Shown here piece after piece: positions 38,637 through 46,114 of a DNA stretch of 46,114 bases. The position numbers were made by a program, and so were the translations under genes. Below the pieces are notes generated by a model, which was not told the DNA's origin, ran no database searches, and worked only from the letters and a program-made list of their open reading frames with translations. The stretch lies in IMG/VR virus record IMGVR_UViG_3300044996_000047, positions 1-46,114 of that record. One strand, given 5' to 3'. Numbering within the stretch: the first letter of the stretch is position 1; every line of letters begins with the position of its first letter. The DNA comes from a virus.

Positions 38637-39077
38637 GTGAGCGAACGCAGAACAGTACCGCTGAATGGGAAAGAGCCTGAGGTCAGCCCACTCCAGGCTC
38701 TCTTTGACGCCCTCTCCCGGTCCCCAGAGGAGGGCCGGAAGTACCGCATCCTCGCCATCGACAACTTCAGCTGCGTGGCGTGTAGTGCGGTGGATCGCAA
38801 GATGGTGCGCGTGGGTTCTCTGGTATTCTGCAAGAAGTGCTTTGAGGAGATTTGGTTGATGGGCGGGCAGCTGACCTCACTGGAAGACCAGACCAATCTG
38901 TACAAGCACTGGATGAGGGTTGTGAAGAGCCGGGATGAGAAGGATTCCCCTCAGTACGGGGAACCTAGCCCGGACGGGCGGTGGTTGTGCGGTTGTAGTC
39001 CTCGGTGCTCCATGGGCCCGCAAGTTGAGATTTGCCCGGAGTGCGGATACTTCAGACCGGAAAGGAGTATGCCATGA
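38637..39077 (+). CDS. Zinc-ribbon protein with N-terminal RRTVP tag
   Basis: 146 residues. GTG start at 38637 with GAGG 11 bases upstream gives VSERRTVPLNGKEP. Two Cys pairs follow (FSCVACSAVDRK ... VFCKKCFEEIW), then WLCGCSPRC...EICPECGYF. Same plan as the tagged zinc-ribbon proteins on the minus strand. It lies between large terminase and portal. Function unknown. Confidence 0.65.
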   Translation: MSERRTVPLNGKEPEVSPLQALFDALSRSPEEGRKYRILAIDNFSCVACSAVDRKMVRVGSLVFCKKCFEEIWLMGGQLTSLEDQTNLYKHWMRVVKSRDEKDSPQYGEPSPDGRWLCGCSPRCSMGPQVEICPECGYFRPERSMP

Positions 39078-39205
39078 CGGGCTGGATTGGTATTGCGTTT
39101 CTCCTGCTGGCGGGTGTCTGTTTGGACGCTCGTTTGGGGTGGCTTGGGTGCGCGTTTGCAGTGTGGACAGTCCTAAAGAAGACAAGGGGTGAAGCACACC
39201 AATGA
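39074..39205 (+). CDS. Tiny membrane protein, 43 aa
   Basis: MTGWIGIAFLLLAGVCLDARLGWLGC... with two hydrophobic stretches (IGIAFLLLAGVCL and LGCAFAVWTVL) and a basic end. ATGA overlaps on both sides support translation. It may be a holin-like or accessory membrane peptide; no evidence decides. Confidence 0.6.
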   Translation: MTGWIGIAFLLLAGVCLDARLGWLGCAFAVWTVLKKTRGEAHQ

Positions 39206-39339
39206 GCATTGAACCCACGCCCACCGACCAGATTGGAAGCTCCCTTGAGAAGATGGGCTGCTCCATATCATCCCTGGCGGTGACATTGATATTTCTCGTG
39301 TGCTTGGGCGGCTGCGTGAAGGCCTGCGGGTACATGTAG
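39202..39339 (+). CDS. Tiny membrane protein or lipoprotein, 45 aa
   Basis: MSIEPTPTDQIGSSLEKM, then a hydrophobic helix (SSLAVTLIFLVCLGG) followed by CVKACGYM. The LGGC could be a lipobox-like site, but the long N-terminal stretch before it is unusual. Coupled by ATGA to the previous gene. Confidence 0.55.
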   Translation: MSIEPTPTDQIGSSLEKMGCSISSLAVTLIFLVCLGGCVKACGYM

Positions 39340-39376
39340 TCCAACCAGACTTCTTTCACGACTCCTCTGTCTGATA

Positions 39377-39386
39377 CGGGTATAAC
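39377..39386 (+). promoter_or_regulatory. CGGGTATAAC element before portal
   Basis: Lies 26 bases before the portal ATG, in the 73-base gap after the last tiny gene. Same motif as on the minus strand. Confidence 0.4.
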
Positions 39387-39412
39387 GTCCTCATCCGGGA
39401 AGGATGGTCAGT

Positions 39413-40906
39413 ATGCCCTCACGTCGCACTGTTCCCGCCTCATCTTCCATTTCTGGGTTGAGGAACAACGAGTCTGGTCTGCGTTTGCTCCACGACTTGG
39501 AGGGGTTGTTTTCAGAGAGGGGATTGCTTGCTCGCTGGATGCAGCGAGGCGGGAAGCGCAATCTGTACAGGGATGTGTCTTGGATTGAGAATCCAACCCC
39601 GGCGGACTTTCTGACTGCCTACCGTCGCAACCCCATCGCCCGTCGTGCTCTCAAGGCTTTCCCGGACTCCACCTGGGCCGATCTACCCGCCATCTTTGAG
39701 ACCACGGATGAAACGGAGACGGCATTTGAGAAGGCAGTTGGGGATATTGTCACCGACAAGGAACTGCGGTTCAAGAAGCGGATGCTGCAGTTGGACAAGC
39801 AGGCCTGTCTGGGGGAGTATGCCTTGCTCCTACTCGGGTTGCCGGGGGATTCCTCCACCCCCGCCCAGAAGGGGAATGCCGGCAAGCTCGCCTTCTTACG
39901 GGTGGTGGGGCAGAGCAACGCCAAGATTTTGGAAACAGAGAAGAATGCCAGTGATCCTCGTTTCGGCCAGCCTACCATGTATGAGATAAACCTTTCTGCA
40001 GGGAAGGATTCCAAGTCAAGCTCCCCAGTCTCTTTCCACTGGACCAGGGTCGTGCACGTGGCGTACAACTGCGAGGAGGGTGATGTATTCGGGACTCCAG
40101 AGATGCTGCCCATCATCAATGCTCTGACGTCTCTGGAGTATGTGTACGCTGCTGGTGCCGAAGGGTATTACAAGACGGGAATGGGCGGGATGGGGTTCAA
40201 GGTGGACCCCAACGCGGAGCTTGGTGAGGAGGATGAGAAGACTCTGCGGCGCGACATCCGTGACTACATGAACGAGTTGCGGCGTGATCTGCTACTCCAG
40301 GGGGTGGAGCCCAAGCCGCTGACGATGGACTACAAGAGTCCCAAGGAGATTGTGGAGTTGCTGATCCAGTCCATCTGCGCTGACAAGGGAATCCCGATGC
40401 GCATCTTGCTGGGAAGCGAGATTGGGGACTTAGCCAGCACTCAGGACCGGCGCAACTGGATGACCATCGTGTTCAACCGGAGCCGGAACGTGGTTGAGCC
40501 GGAGTTGCTGCGTCCCATCGTGGATCGTTTCACTGAACTCGGGATTCTCCCGACTCCCGCCAAGCCCTACCAGATTGAGTGGGCGGACCCGGAAGCCCTG
40601 AGTCAGGTGGAGAAGGCAGATTATGGCAACAAGTTCATCACGGCTCTCGTTTCGTACTGCAACAGCCCGATGGCGCTGATGGTCAGTCCGTTCAGCCTAC
40701 TGACGGTGGTGTTTGGGTTCAAGGATGAGGTGGCGCGGAGACTCCTGGAAGAGGCGCAGGATGAAACCAATCAGGTAGATGGGGTGGGGAGAGCTGCAGC
40801 GGACCCCAACGCCCAGCCTAGCCCTGATGATGAAGAAGGGGATGAGGAGGATCCAGACCAGGCAGGAAAGAAAAAGCAGCTCAAGAATCCCGCACCTGAG
40901 AAATGA
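39413..40906 (+). CDS. Portal protein
   Basis: The portal ring is the DNA gate of the head. 497 residues of the DUF1073-type portal family. Seen: the wing/stem pattern ending DEVARRLLEEAQDETNQ, the segment KGIPMRILLGSEIGDLASTQD and an acidic C-terminal tail. The ATG at 39413 was chosen because AAGGA stands eight bases upstream and it yields MPSRRTVPASSS; another ATG nine bases earlier lacks spacing. It follows the terminase and precedes the head protein (ATGA overlap). A virion protein carrying the same tag as replication proteins is unexpected. Confidence 0.85.
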   Translation: MPSRRTVPASSSISGLRNNESGLRLLHDLEGLFSERGLLARWMQRGGKRNLYRDVSWIENPTPADFLTAYRRNPIARRALKAFPDSTWADLPAIFETTDETETAFEKAVGDIVTDKELRFKKRMLQLDKQACLGEYALLLLGLPGDSSTPAQKGNAGKLAFLRVVGQSNAKILETEKNASDPRFGQPTMYEINLSAGKDSKSSSPVSFHWTRVVHVAYNCEEGDVFGTPEMLPIINALTSLEYVYAAGAEGYYKTGMGGMGFKVDPNAELGEEDEKTLRRDIRDYMNELRRDLLLQGVEPKPLTMDYKSPKEIVELLIQSICADKGIPMRILLGSEIGDLASTQDRRNWMTIVFNRSRNVVEPELLRPIVDRFTELGILPTPAKPYQIEWADPEALSQVEKADYGNKFITALVSYCNSPMALMVSPFSLLTVVFGFKDEVARRLLEEAQDETNQVDGVGRAAADPNAQPSPDDEEGDEEDPDQAGKKKQLKNPAPEK

Positions 40907-43900
40907 ACAGCCTCCAAAAACAAGACCCCACCCAGACCTATCTCATCCGCCGGGCATTCATCAAAGAAATCACCCGGCGGATGAATGCTTTCAAGGCCGT
41001 CATCCTCAAGGCCATCGTTGACGAGGATTGCTTTGGTCTGGAGAAGAAACCAGTCACCGTCCAGGTGATGGAGGCGGCTCTCCCCGGCTCTTTCGCCTTC
41101 AAGACTTCCACCAACAAGGTTCCGCTGTTTGGGGTTTGGATGGCGGAGCAGTTTGATAAGGGGGTGTTGGGGCTGAGCCAGTCGGTGAATGCGGACCCCG
41201 CGAATATCTGGCCCCATCTCTATCTCACTTCAGCATTCAAGCAGGGGCTCAAGAAGGGATACGCTCAGCTGAAGGCCAAGGGGTATGCGGATGCTCTCCC
41301 GGATGACTACCAACCGGAAGATAGGGGGATCAATGCAGCCTTCAATACCCCCCAGAACGCGGCACGCGCCAACTTGGTATTCACTCGCGCCTACACGGAG
41401 TTGAAGGGCATCTCCGCAGCGATGGACAAGACCATCAGCCACACCCTCGCCCAGGGAATCGTAGACGGGCTGAATCCCAAGCAGATGGGGAAGCAGATAG
41501 CGGCTCAGATAGACACCATCACCCGTACCAGGGCCGTTACCATCGCCCGGACGGAAACCATCCGGGCGCATCACGTCGCCAACATCGGGGTGTATCGCCA
41601 AGCCGGCATCGAGGGGGTGACGGTTGAGGCGGAGTGGAGCACGGCGGGTGACGAGAGGGTGTGTCCAGTCTGTGAGAAGATGGCTGCGACGGATGATGGT
41701 GAGGAGAGGGTCTACTCACTGGATGAGATTGAGCCGTTGATCCCGGCCCATCCCAACTGCCGTTGCTCGGTGATTCCTCTCCCCGCCGTCAAGGCTTCCA
41801 CCAACAACGTGGCGAAGCATATGAAGGGGTTGGGTTGGGTGGAGATGAACCCCGACCAGGTGAAGGAAGCCAACGCACTCTTCAATCCTTTGGACGGCAA
41901 TTTGGTTCCATTGCCTCCGCAGGATGCCCCAGAGAAGGTCCAGGAGATTTATACCAAGTGGATCAAAGCCGTCGTGGGGAAGGGTTGGAAGGTTCCGTTT
42001 GGGACTTACTACCAGCAGCAGTTCCAGAAGGCTCAGATGATGGTTGGGAAGGCTCTCGCCAAGCCCAAGCTCCCGGCCCCGCAGAAGCTGACGAAACCCC
42101 CGCTAGTCAAGCCCCCGTCTCCCCCCACCCCTACCCCCATCCCGAAAGCCCCCACCACAGCCCCGGCATCTGTAGGCACGGCCAAGCCCCCGGAAAGGTG
42201 GGCGGAAGGTCTAGCCCCTCCTGCCACGCAGCCCGGACCCCCTCCAGACTCTCCCATCAACAAGCCCTCCGGCTCCAAGGGGTTGTTCGGGGCGGATGAC
42301 TTCGCTGTGGGGATGAAGGATACCGGGGTGTCAACCGGTGGTTCCACCGGGGCGACTATGTGGATCAGGCCGGACGGTTCCAAGTGGAACGTCAAGTTCT
42401 ACAAAGGCGATACGGAACAGGTATCCAACGAGTGGTTCGCCAATCAGATGTATGAGATGATGGGAGTGCCGGTGCCGGAGACTCGCCTCATCCGATCTAA
42501 TGGGAAGCTTGGGGTTGCAACCCGCTGGCTGAATGGGGTGAATAAGGTTGGGAGCAGCCCGCAGTTGGAAAAGCAGTGGATAGGTAGCACGGCGGCAATG
42601 AGCGGTGCTCCCGTGGATATGTGGCTGGCGAATTGGGATTGGGCCGGGACTGGGTTGGATAACATCGTCACCGATCTGAAGCAGCTTTGGCGGGTGGATC
42701 AGGGCGGCTCCCTCCTCTTTCGTGCGCAGGGCGGGTTGAAGGGCCAGTCCTTTGGCGCGACTGTGGGTGAGATCACTTCGATGCGCGATGCCGCGATCAA
42801 CTCATACTCTGCCAAGATGTACAGCGACAACCTGACTGATCAGGAGCTTGCGAAGCTGATCAAAGGGATGCGCGCCAAGTACGATGCGATGCGGGCTTGG
42901 GACCTTGCCCTTGAGTCGGGGTATACCAAAAAGCAGGCCAACGAGATTTGGACGCTGCTGAATACCAGATTGAAATATATGGAGGATTGGGCGAATGGGG
43001 TGAAGGCGACTCCCGGAGTTGCGGTGAAGGGCATCGAGAATCTACCCAAGCCCGTCCTTACTCAAGTGGATGGAGTGACGGCAGAGGAGTGGAAGAGCAT
43101 CGTCACTTCTCGCAGCAACGGGTTTGCTATCCCTCTCGACACGGACCAGATTGAAGATCAGCAGGTGCTCTTCTGGGTGGAGAAGGATTCCAAGGGGAAG
43201 GAAGTGCTGCGGGCTTCTTGGAAGTTTCGGGATACGGATGAGGTGAAGAAGCTCCTCACCCCCACCAAGGTATCTATGGGGACTCCTCTGGTGTCGGAGG
43301 AGACGCTGGCAGAGATTGAGGAGGAATACCGGATGGGCAAGGACTTGCTCATCCGTATGCGTTCCCAGCTCAACAAGGGGGCGACTGATTGGGACGATAT
43401 CACCAAAGCCAGATATAGGGATTGGTTGGAGTTGACGGAGAGCGCAGAGAAGGCGTACATGGATTCGGTGTTTGCTGTGGATGATTATTGGAAGCAAATG
43501 ACCGTGGATGAGAGGGATATTTGGGATGGGGTGAAGGGGTTTCGTACCACAGCGAACGTGTGGCAAGACCGTATCAAGTTGACCTTCGCCAACAAGAAGT
43601 ATGATCCAGATTGGGGGTTGATGGATGGTCAGTTGTTGGACCTGAAGCCCTTGTTCAAGCACCAGGAAGGCGGGGGGATTGCGGCTGCTTGGGAGAAAAG
43701 CGCGTGGGAGTATGAAGCATCGAAGATGGACCGTGGCTTTATACAACGTCTTGGCAGACCAATTACCACCCGCCACGAAATTGGATACACCGCCCGTGGA
43801 GTGAAGTACGAGAAGGATGGGGTGCGCATCACGGTGGAGTCTTTTGATCCGGGAGAGACAGAAGGTTCCTACGCTGGCCGTGGTTGGGCGATGGCTTCCA

Positions 43901-44817
43901 TCGATGATTCTTCTGGCGATGGAGTGAAGAAGTTGATGGGGGCGCTGAAGGAATCCGGCTTCAAGACAGCCAGACCGGAATATGCCGATGCGGAGGATAT
44001 GTTCCTACAACAGTGGGCGTATCGCGCTGCTCCAAGTGGTGGGAATCCTGCTCGTCATACGGTGGACGACTGGGATAAATATGCCACGGACCTGGCCAAG
44101 ATGTCCAGGGATGACCGCATCGCTTTTCTGAAGCAGGAGTTGAAAATCTGGCTTGGAAAAGCTCCAGATGATTTCAAGACCTATCGGGATGCGGTGATGG
44201 GGGTCACAAATGGTTCCGGTTTTGGTAACGGGAGACGCATATTCATTCGGTCTGACCTTGTAGAGGATTCCCGCTGGGAGTCCTTTATGAAAGACAGGAT
44301 GGTGTACAAGACGTGGACAGACTCAACCAGATCAATGCCGGATGGGGTTGCTTTGATTTTGGATTCTGGCGGGGGAGAGTCCGCCCAGATGGAGCGTGTT
44401 AGGAAGGGGTTGGAGGTTGCCGGGGAGAGTTTGAGAGAGGACAGAGAGAGTGGAGGAGCCGCCCGCAACTTTTTCTACACCGGGAGACGTGGGCAGGAAA
44501 ATGATGTTGGATTCTATTATGACCCCCACGCCGTCGCCAGAATGGATGCAATCTACTATCCAGGGGATAGATTTGGTAGAGCAAAGAGTGCCAACTACGT
44601 GAGGGAGAACAATCTGCTGGATACGTTTGAGCACATGAAGAGTCATTGGGGTGGCGGGCAATTCTCGGTGAAGGACAATATATCGCTGTTGGAGGGGTTG
44701 TATCGTATCAACGTCTCCGGTGAAAAATCTCGCAAAGCCCTCATTCAGGTATTTAGGGACAGAGGATACCTGGAAGTGAATGGAATCAAGGTTGAAGACC
44801 TTGTTGTTGTGGGGTGA
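40903..44817 (+). CDS. SPP1 gp7/Mu F-like minor head protein fused to a kinase-like domain and a large unknown C-terminus
   Basis: 1,304 residues. Residues 120-300: phage minor-head fold with ARTETIRAHH and the Cys pattern CPVC (254, 257) and CRC (286, 288). Residues 390-460: Pro-rich linker. Residues 475-680: HipA/lipid-kinase-like domain with GGSTGATMWIRPDGSKW, VKFY (Lys), NEWFANQMYEMMGVPVPETR and a catalytic-loop-like DMWLANWDWAG... DNIVTD with LWRVDQGGSLLFRAQG. Residues 680-1304: mixed, unassigned, ending in NGIKVEDLVVVG. Phage head proteins with such extra enzyme domains are known (polyvalent proteins). Probably packaged and delivered with DNA, by inference. Confidence 0.75.
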   Translation: MNSLQKQDPTQTYLIRRAFIKEITRRMNAFKAVILKAIVDEDCFGLEKKPVTVQVMEAALPGSFAFKTSTNKVPLFGVWMAEQFDKGVLGLSQSVNADPANIWPHLYLTSAFKQGLKKGYAQLKAKGYADALPDDYQPEDRGINAAFNTPQNAARANLVFTRAYTELKGISAAMDKTISHTLAQGIVDGLNPKQMGKQIAAQIDTITRTRAVTIARTETIRAHHVANIGVYRQAGIEGVTVEAEWSTAGDERVCPVCEKMAATDDGEERVYSLDEIEPLIPAHPNCRCSVIPLPAVKASTNNVAKHMKGLGWVEMNPDQVKEANALFNPLDGNLVPLPPQDAPEKVQEIYTKWIKAVVGKGWKVPFGTYYQQQFQKAQMMVGKALAKPKLPAPQKLTKPPLVKPPSPPTPTPIPKAPTTAPASVGTAKPPERWAEGLAPPATQPGPPPDSPINKPSGSKGLFGADDFAVGMKDTGVSTGGSTGATMWIRPDGSKWNVKFYKGDTEQVSNEWFANQMYEMMGVPVPETRLIRSNGKLGVATRWLNGVNKVGSSPQLEKQWIGSTAAMSGAPVDMWLANWDWAGTGLDNIVTDLKQLWRVDQGGSLLFRAQGGLKGQSFGATVGEITSMRDAAINSYSAKMYSDNLTDQELAKLIKGMRAKYDAMRAWDLALESGYTKKQANEIWTLLNTRLKYMEDWANGVKATPGVAVKGIENLPKPVLTQVDGVTAEEWKSIVTSRSNGFAIPLDTDQIEDQQVLFWVEKDSKGKEVLRASWKFRDTDEVKKLLTPTKVSMGTPLVSEETLAEIEEEYRMGKDLLIRMRSQLNKGATDWDDITKARYRDWLELTESAEKAYMDSVFAVDDYWKQMTVDERDIWDGVKGFRTTANVWQDRIKLTFANKKYDPDWGLMDGQLLDLKPLFKHQEGGGIAAAWEKSAWEYEASKMDRGFIQRLGRPITTRHEIGYTARGVKYEKDGVRITVESFDPGETEGSYAGRGWAMASIDDSSGDGVKKLMGALKESGFKTARPEYADAEDMFLQQWAYRAAPSGGNPARHTVDDWDKYATDLAKMSRDDRIAFLKQELKIWLGKAPDDFKTYRDAVMGVTNGSGFGNGRRIFIRSDLVEDSRWESFMKDRMVYKTWTDSTRSMPDGVALILDSGGGESAQMERVRKGLEVAGESLREDRESGGAARNFFYTGRRGQENDVGFYYDPHAVARMDAIYYPGDRFGRAKSANYVRENNLLDTFEHMKSHWGGGQFSVKDNISLLEGLYRINVSGEKSRKALIQVFRDRGYLEVNGIKVEDLVVVG

Positions 44818-44821
44818 TAAG

Positions 44822-45298
44822 ATGACGGACGTGGAAGTGGCGCTGAAGGAGATGAGGTTGGAATTGGTCCCCCCCGGGGCTGATACCGGCTTCTTCACAC
44901 CGTGGTTGTTCCGCACCGATCTAGCCCTGATGGGTGTCAGGCCTTACTGGGCCGGCAATCCGTTCTCAGACATCAAGGTCATTTTCATCCCGTATTCCAA
45001 TTGGGGTGGAGTTCCAAAGGAGTTCCCCTGGAAGGTTGGGGCCGGGGGAGAAGTGCGGGAGATAAGTCACGGCCACAGGCTGGCTGGTGAATGGAATCGC
45101 TGGAACAAAGCGATGAGGGAGCGGGGGCTGGCCAGAGAGGAGAACAATAGGACGGCTTGGATGAAGGCGATGGCGGAAGCCAAGGCGCGTGGAGGCGTGC
45201 TTGGTATATTCGAGCAGGAGTTTATGGTGGCCAGGAATTTGGAATCAGCTGGCGCCACCGAAGATGAGATGACGTTGTCTTTGGGATTGCCTCTCTGA
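44822..45298 (+). CDS. Hypothetical protein, 158 aa
   Basis: Starts at ATG 44822 with GGGGTGATAAG upstream. A strand-rich first half (LFRTDLALMGVRPYWAGNP, IKVIFIPYSNWGG) is followed by a helical C-terminus (AWMKAMAEAKARGG). Not recognised. Placed between head protein and prohead protease. Could be a head accessory protein, by position. Confidence 0.55.
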   Translation: MTDVEVALKEMRLELVPPGADTGFFTPWLFRTDLALMGVRPYWAGNPFSDIKVIFIPYSNWGGVPKEFPWKVGAGGEVREISHGHRLAGEWNRWNKAMRERGLAREENNRTAWMKAMAEAKARGGVLGIFEQEFMVARNLESAGATEDEMTLSLGLPL

Positions 45299-45366
45299 CT
45301 TCCATATTAGATTCTCACTTTTGAAACGCACCCCTCTCCCGTATTCTTGCCTCATCTTTCGGGACA

Positions 45367-46114
45367 ATGGTGCTTTCGAGTGAGATGAGCGGCAAGACGT
45401 CAGAGTTCCAGACCCTCCGCACGAACATGGCGAGCATCGTGCGTGAAGACACGTTTGAGGGTCAGGAATACTGGGTGGTTCCAACCGTTCTGATGTGTGA
45501 GGGGGTCCACAATCGGATTCTCTACACGGCGGAGGAATTGAGCCACTTTGCGGAGACTTGGAACCATAAGCCGGTCATCATCTTCCACACCAAGAGTCCG
45601 AACGGCACCCCCGTATCCGCCTGCACGCCGGAGCTTCTGGAGTCGTGCGGCATTGGGTTGATCTTCAACACCGTTTGGGATTCCGCCGCCAAGAAGCTGC
45701 GTTGCGAATCTTGGCTCAACAAGGCCAAACTGCCTCAGGTCTCCCCGGAAGTCTTGCAGTGCCTTCAGGACGGGCAGATGGTGGAGGACAGCATCGGAGT
45801 CTTCACCGACTGCAAGATGTGTGAGGGGGAGTGGAACGGGGAGAAGTACATCGCTGTGGCGACGGGGCTCAAGCCGGACCACTTGGCGATTCTCCCTGGG
45901 ATGAAGGGAGCCTGCTCAATCGCTGATGGCGGCGGACTTCTCCAAGTGAATCAAGGTGAGGGGGTGGTTGTGAGCGACAGCAAGTCCAAGGTTCTTTCCT
46001 TCCTTCAGTCCATCAACCCCTTCCGCACCAACGCCGCAGAGCAGTCGCTGCGTGAGAAGCAAGATGCGATGCGGCTTGCCCTCAACGCCAGGTTCACCGG
46101 AGATGCTCACGCCT
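45367..46114 (+). CDS. Prohead protease-like protein, N-terminal part (cut by window edge)
   Basis: An open frame without stops to the right edge. Seen: KPVIIFHTKS near residue 75, DSIGVF near 143 and LKPDHLAILPG near 170, in the order of DUF2213/S78-like prohead proteases or scaffold proteases. Start ATG at 45367, with a possible in-frame alternative at 45385. Downstream of the head protein, as in head gene clusters. The C-terminus may be a scaffold and lies outside the window. Confidence 0.6.
   Translation, partial: MVLSSEMSGKTSEFQTLRTNMASIVREDTFEGQEYWVVPTVLMCEGVHNRILYTAEELSHFAETWNHKPVIIFHTKSPNGTPVSACTPELLESCGIGLIFNTVWDSAAKKLRCESWLNKAKLPQVSPEVLQCLQDGQMVEDSIGVFTDCKMCEGEWNGEKYIAVATGLKPDHLAILPGMKGACSIADGGGLLQVNQGEGVVVSDSKSKVLSFLQSINPFRTNAAEQSLREKQDAMRLALNARFTGDAHA

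Noticed and set aside
993-40906. The RRTVP tags as copies of a small DNA repeat or mobile palindromic element
   Set aside because: The six arginine codons, four threonine codons and valine codons vary freely between copies and no flanking DNA is shared, except for the two neighbouring copies in the 32.0 kb zinc protein.
1-46114. CRISPR arrays, IS elements, integrase or attachment sites
   Set aside because: No regularly spaced repeats, transposase motifs or recombinase genes were seen.

Overview
The window is a piece of a GC-rich tailed double-stranded DNA phage (Caudoviricetes). This rests on a complete phage-type replication and recombination set, a terminase, a portal, a minor head protein and a prohead-protease-like gene. 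I see no integrase, lysogeny repressor, tRNA, IS element or CRISPR array. The host cannot be told from the sequence. Genes are packed, with ATGA, GTGA or TTGA start-stop overlaps at many junctions and several overlaps of 40-100 bases.

Everything from position 1 to about 35,215 is read leftward. In order of transcription this covers: small zinc-ribbon and accessory proteins (35.2-32.0 kb); an early-looking accessory block (31.8-24.4 kb) with a duplicated promoter/operator, a TOPRIM protein, a zincin-like protein, a transglycosylase-like protein, a DUF932 protein and a ribbon-helix-helix protein; a sigma-like factor; an SNF2 helicase; a primase; a replication-initiator-like protein; a DnaB-like helicase; a Lys/Ala-rich protein; a DUF362, glycosyltransferase and two-radical-SAM cassette (17.1-12.3 kb); a sliding clamp; a family-4 UDG fused to a 3'-5' exonuclease; a polymerase lacking its own exonuclease; a clamp loader; an ssDNA-binding protein; RecA; a flap exonuclease; RuvC; and an SbcC/Rad50-like ATPase cut by the left edge. 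Everything from 35,332 to the right edge is read rightward: small terminase, a roughly 500-base gap without a convincing gene but full of paired arms, tiny zinc and membrane proteins, large terminase, portal, a 1,304-residue head protein with a kinase-like insert, and a prohead protease cut by the right edge.

The most unusual observation is a short peptide, S-R-R-T-V-P or close variants. It occurs 17 times in 12 otherwise unrelated proteins of both modules, nearly always at the extreme N- or C-terminus or in a proline-rich linker, and with different codons each time. That argues for selection on the peptide and not for a DNA repeat. The second is the gap at 36.15-36.62 kb, which folds on paper into several closed domains with many perfectly complementary arms and may be an undescribed structured RNA or a packaging site. 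Others are a recurrent CGGGTATAAAG-like element before many genes, a duplicated 99-base promoter carrying a perfect palindrome, and the radical-SAM/glycosyltransferase cassette, a candidate modification pathway. All family calls come from motifs read by eye; no database search was run.
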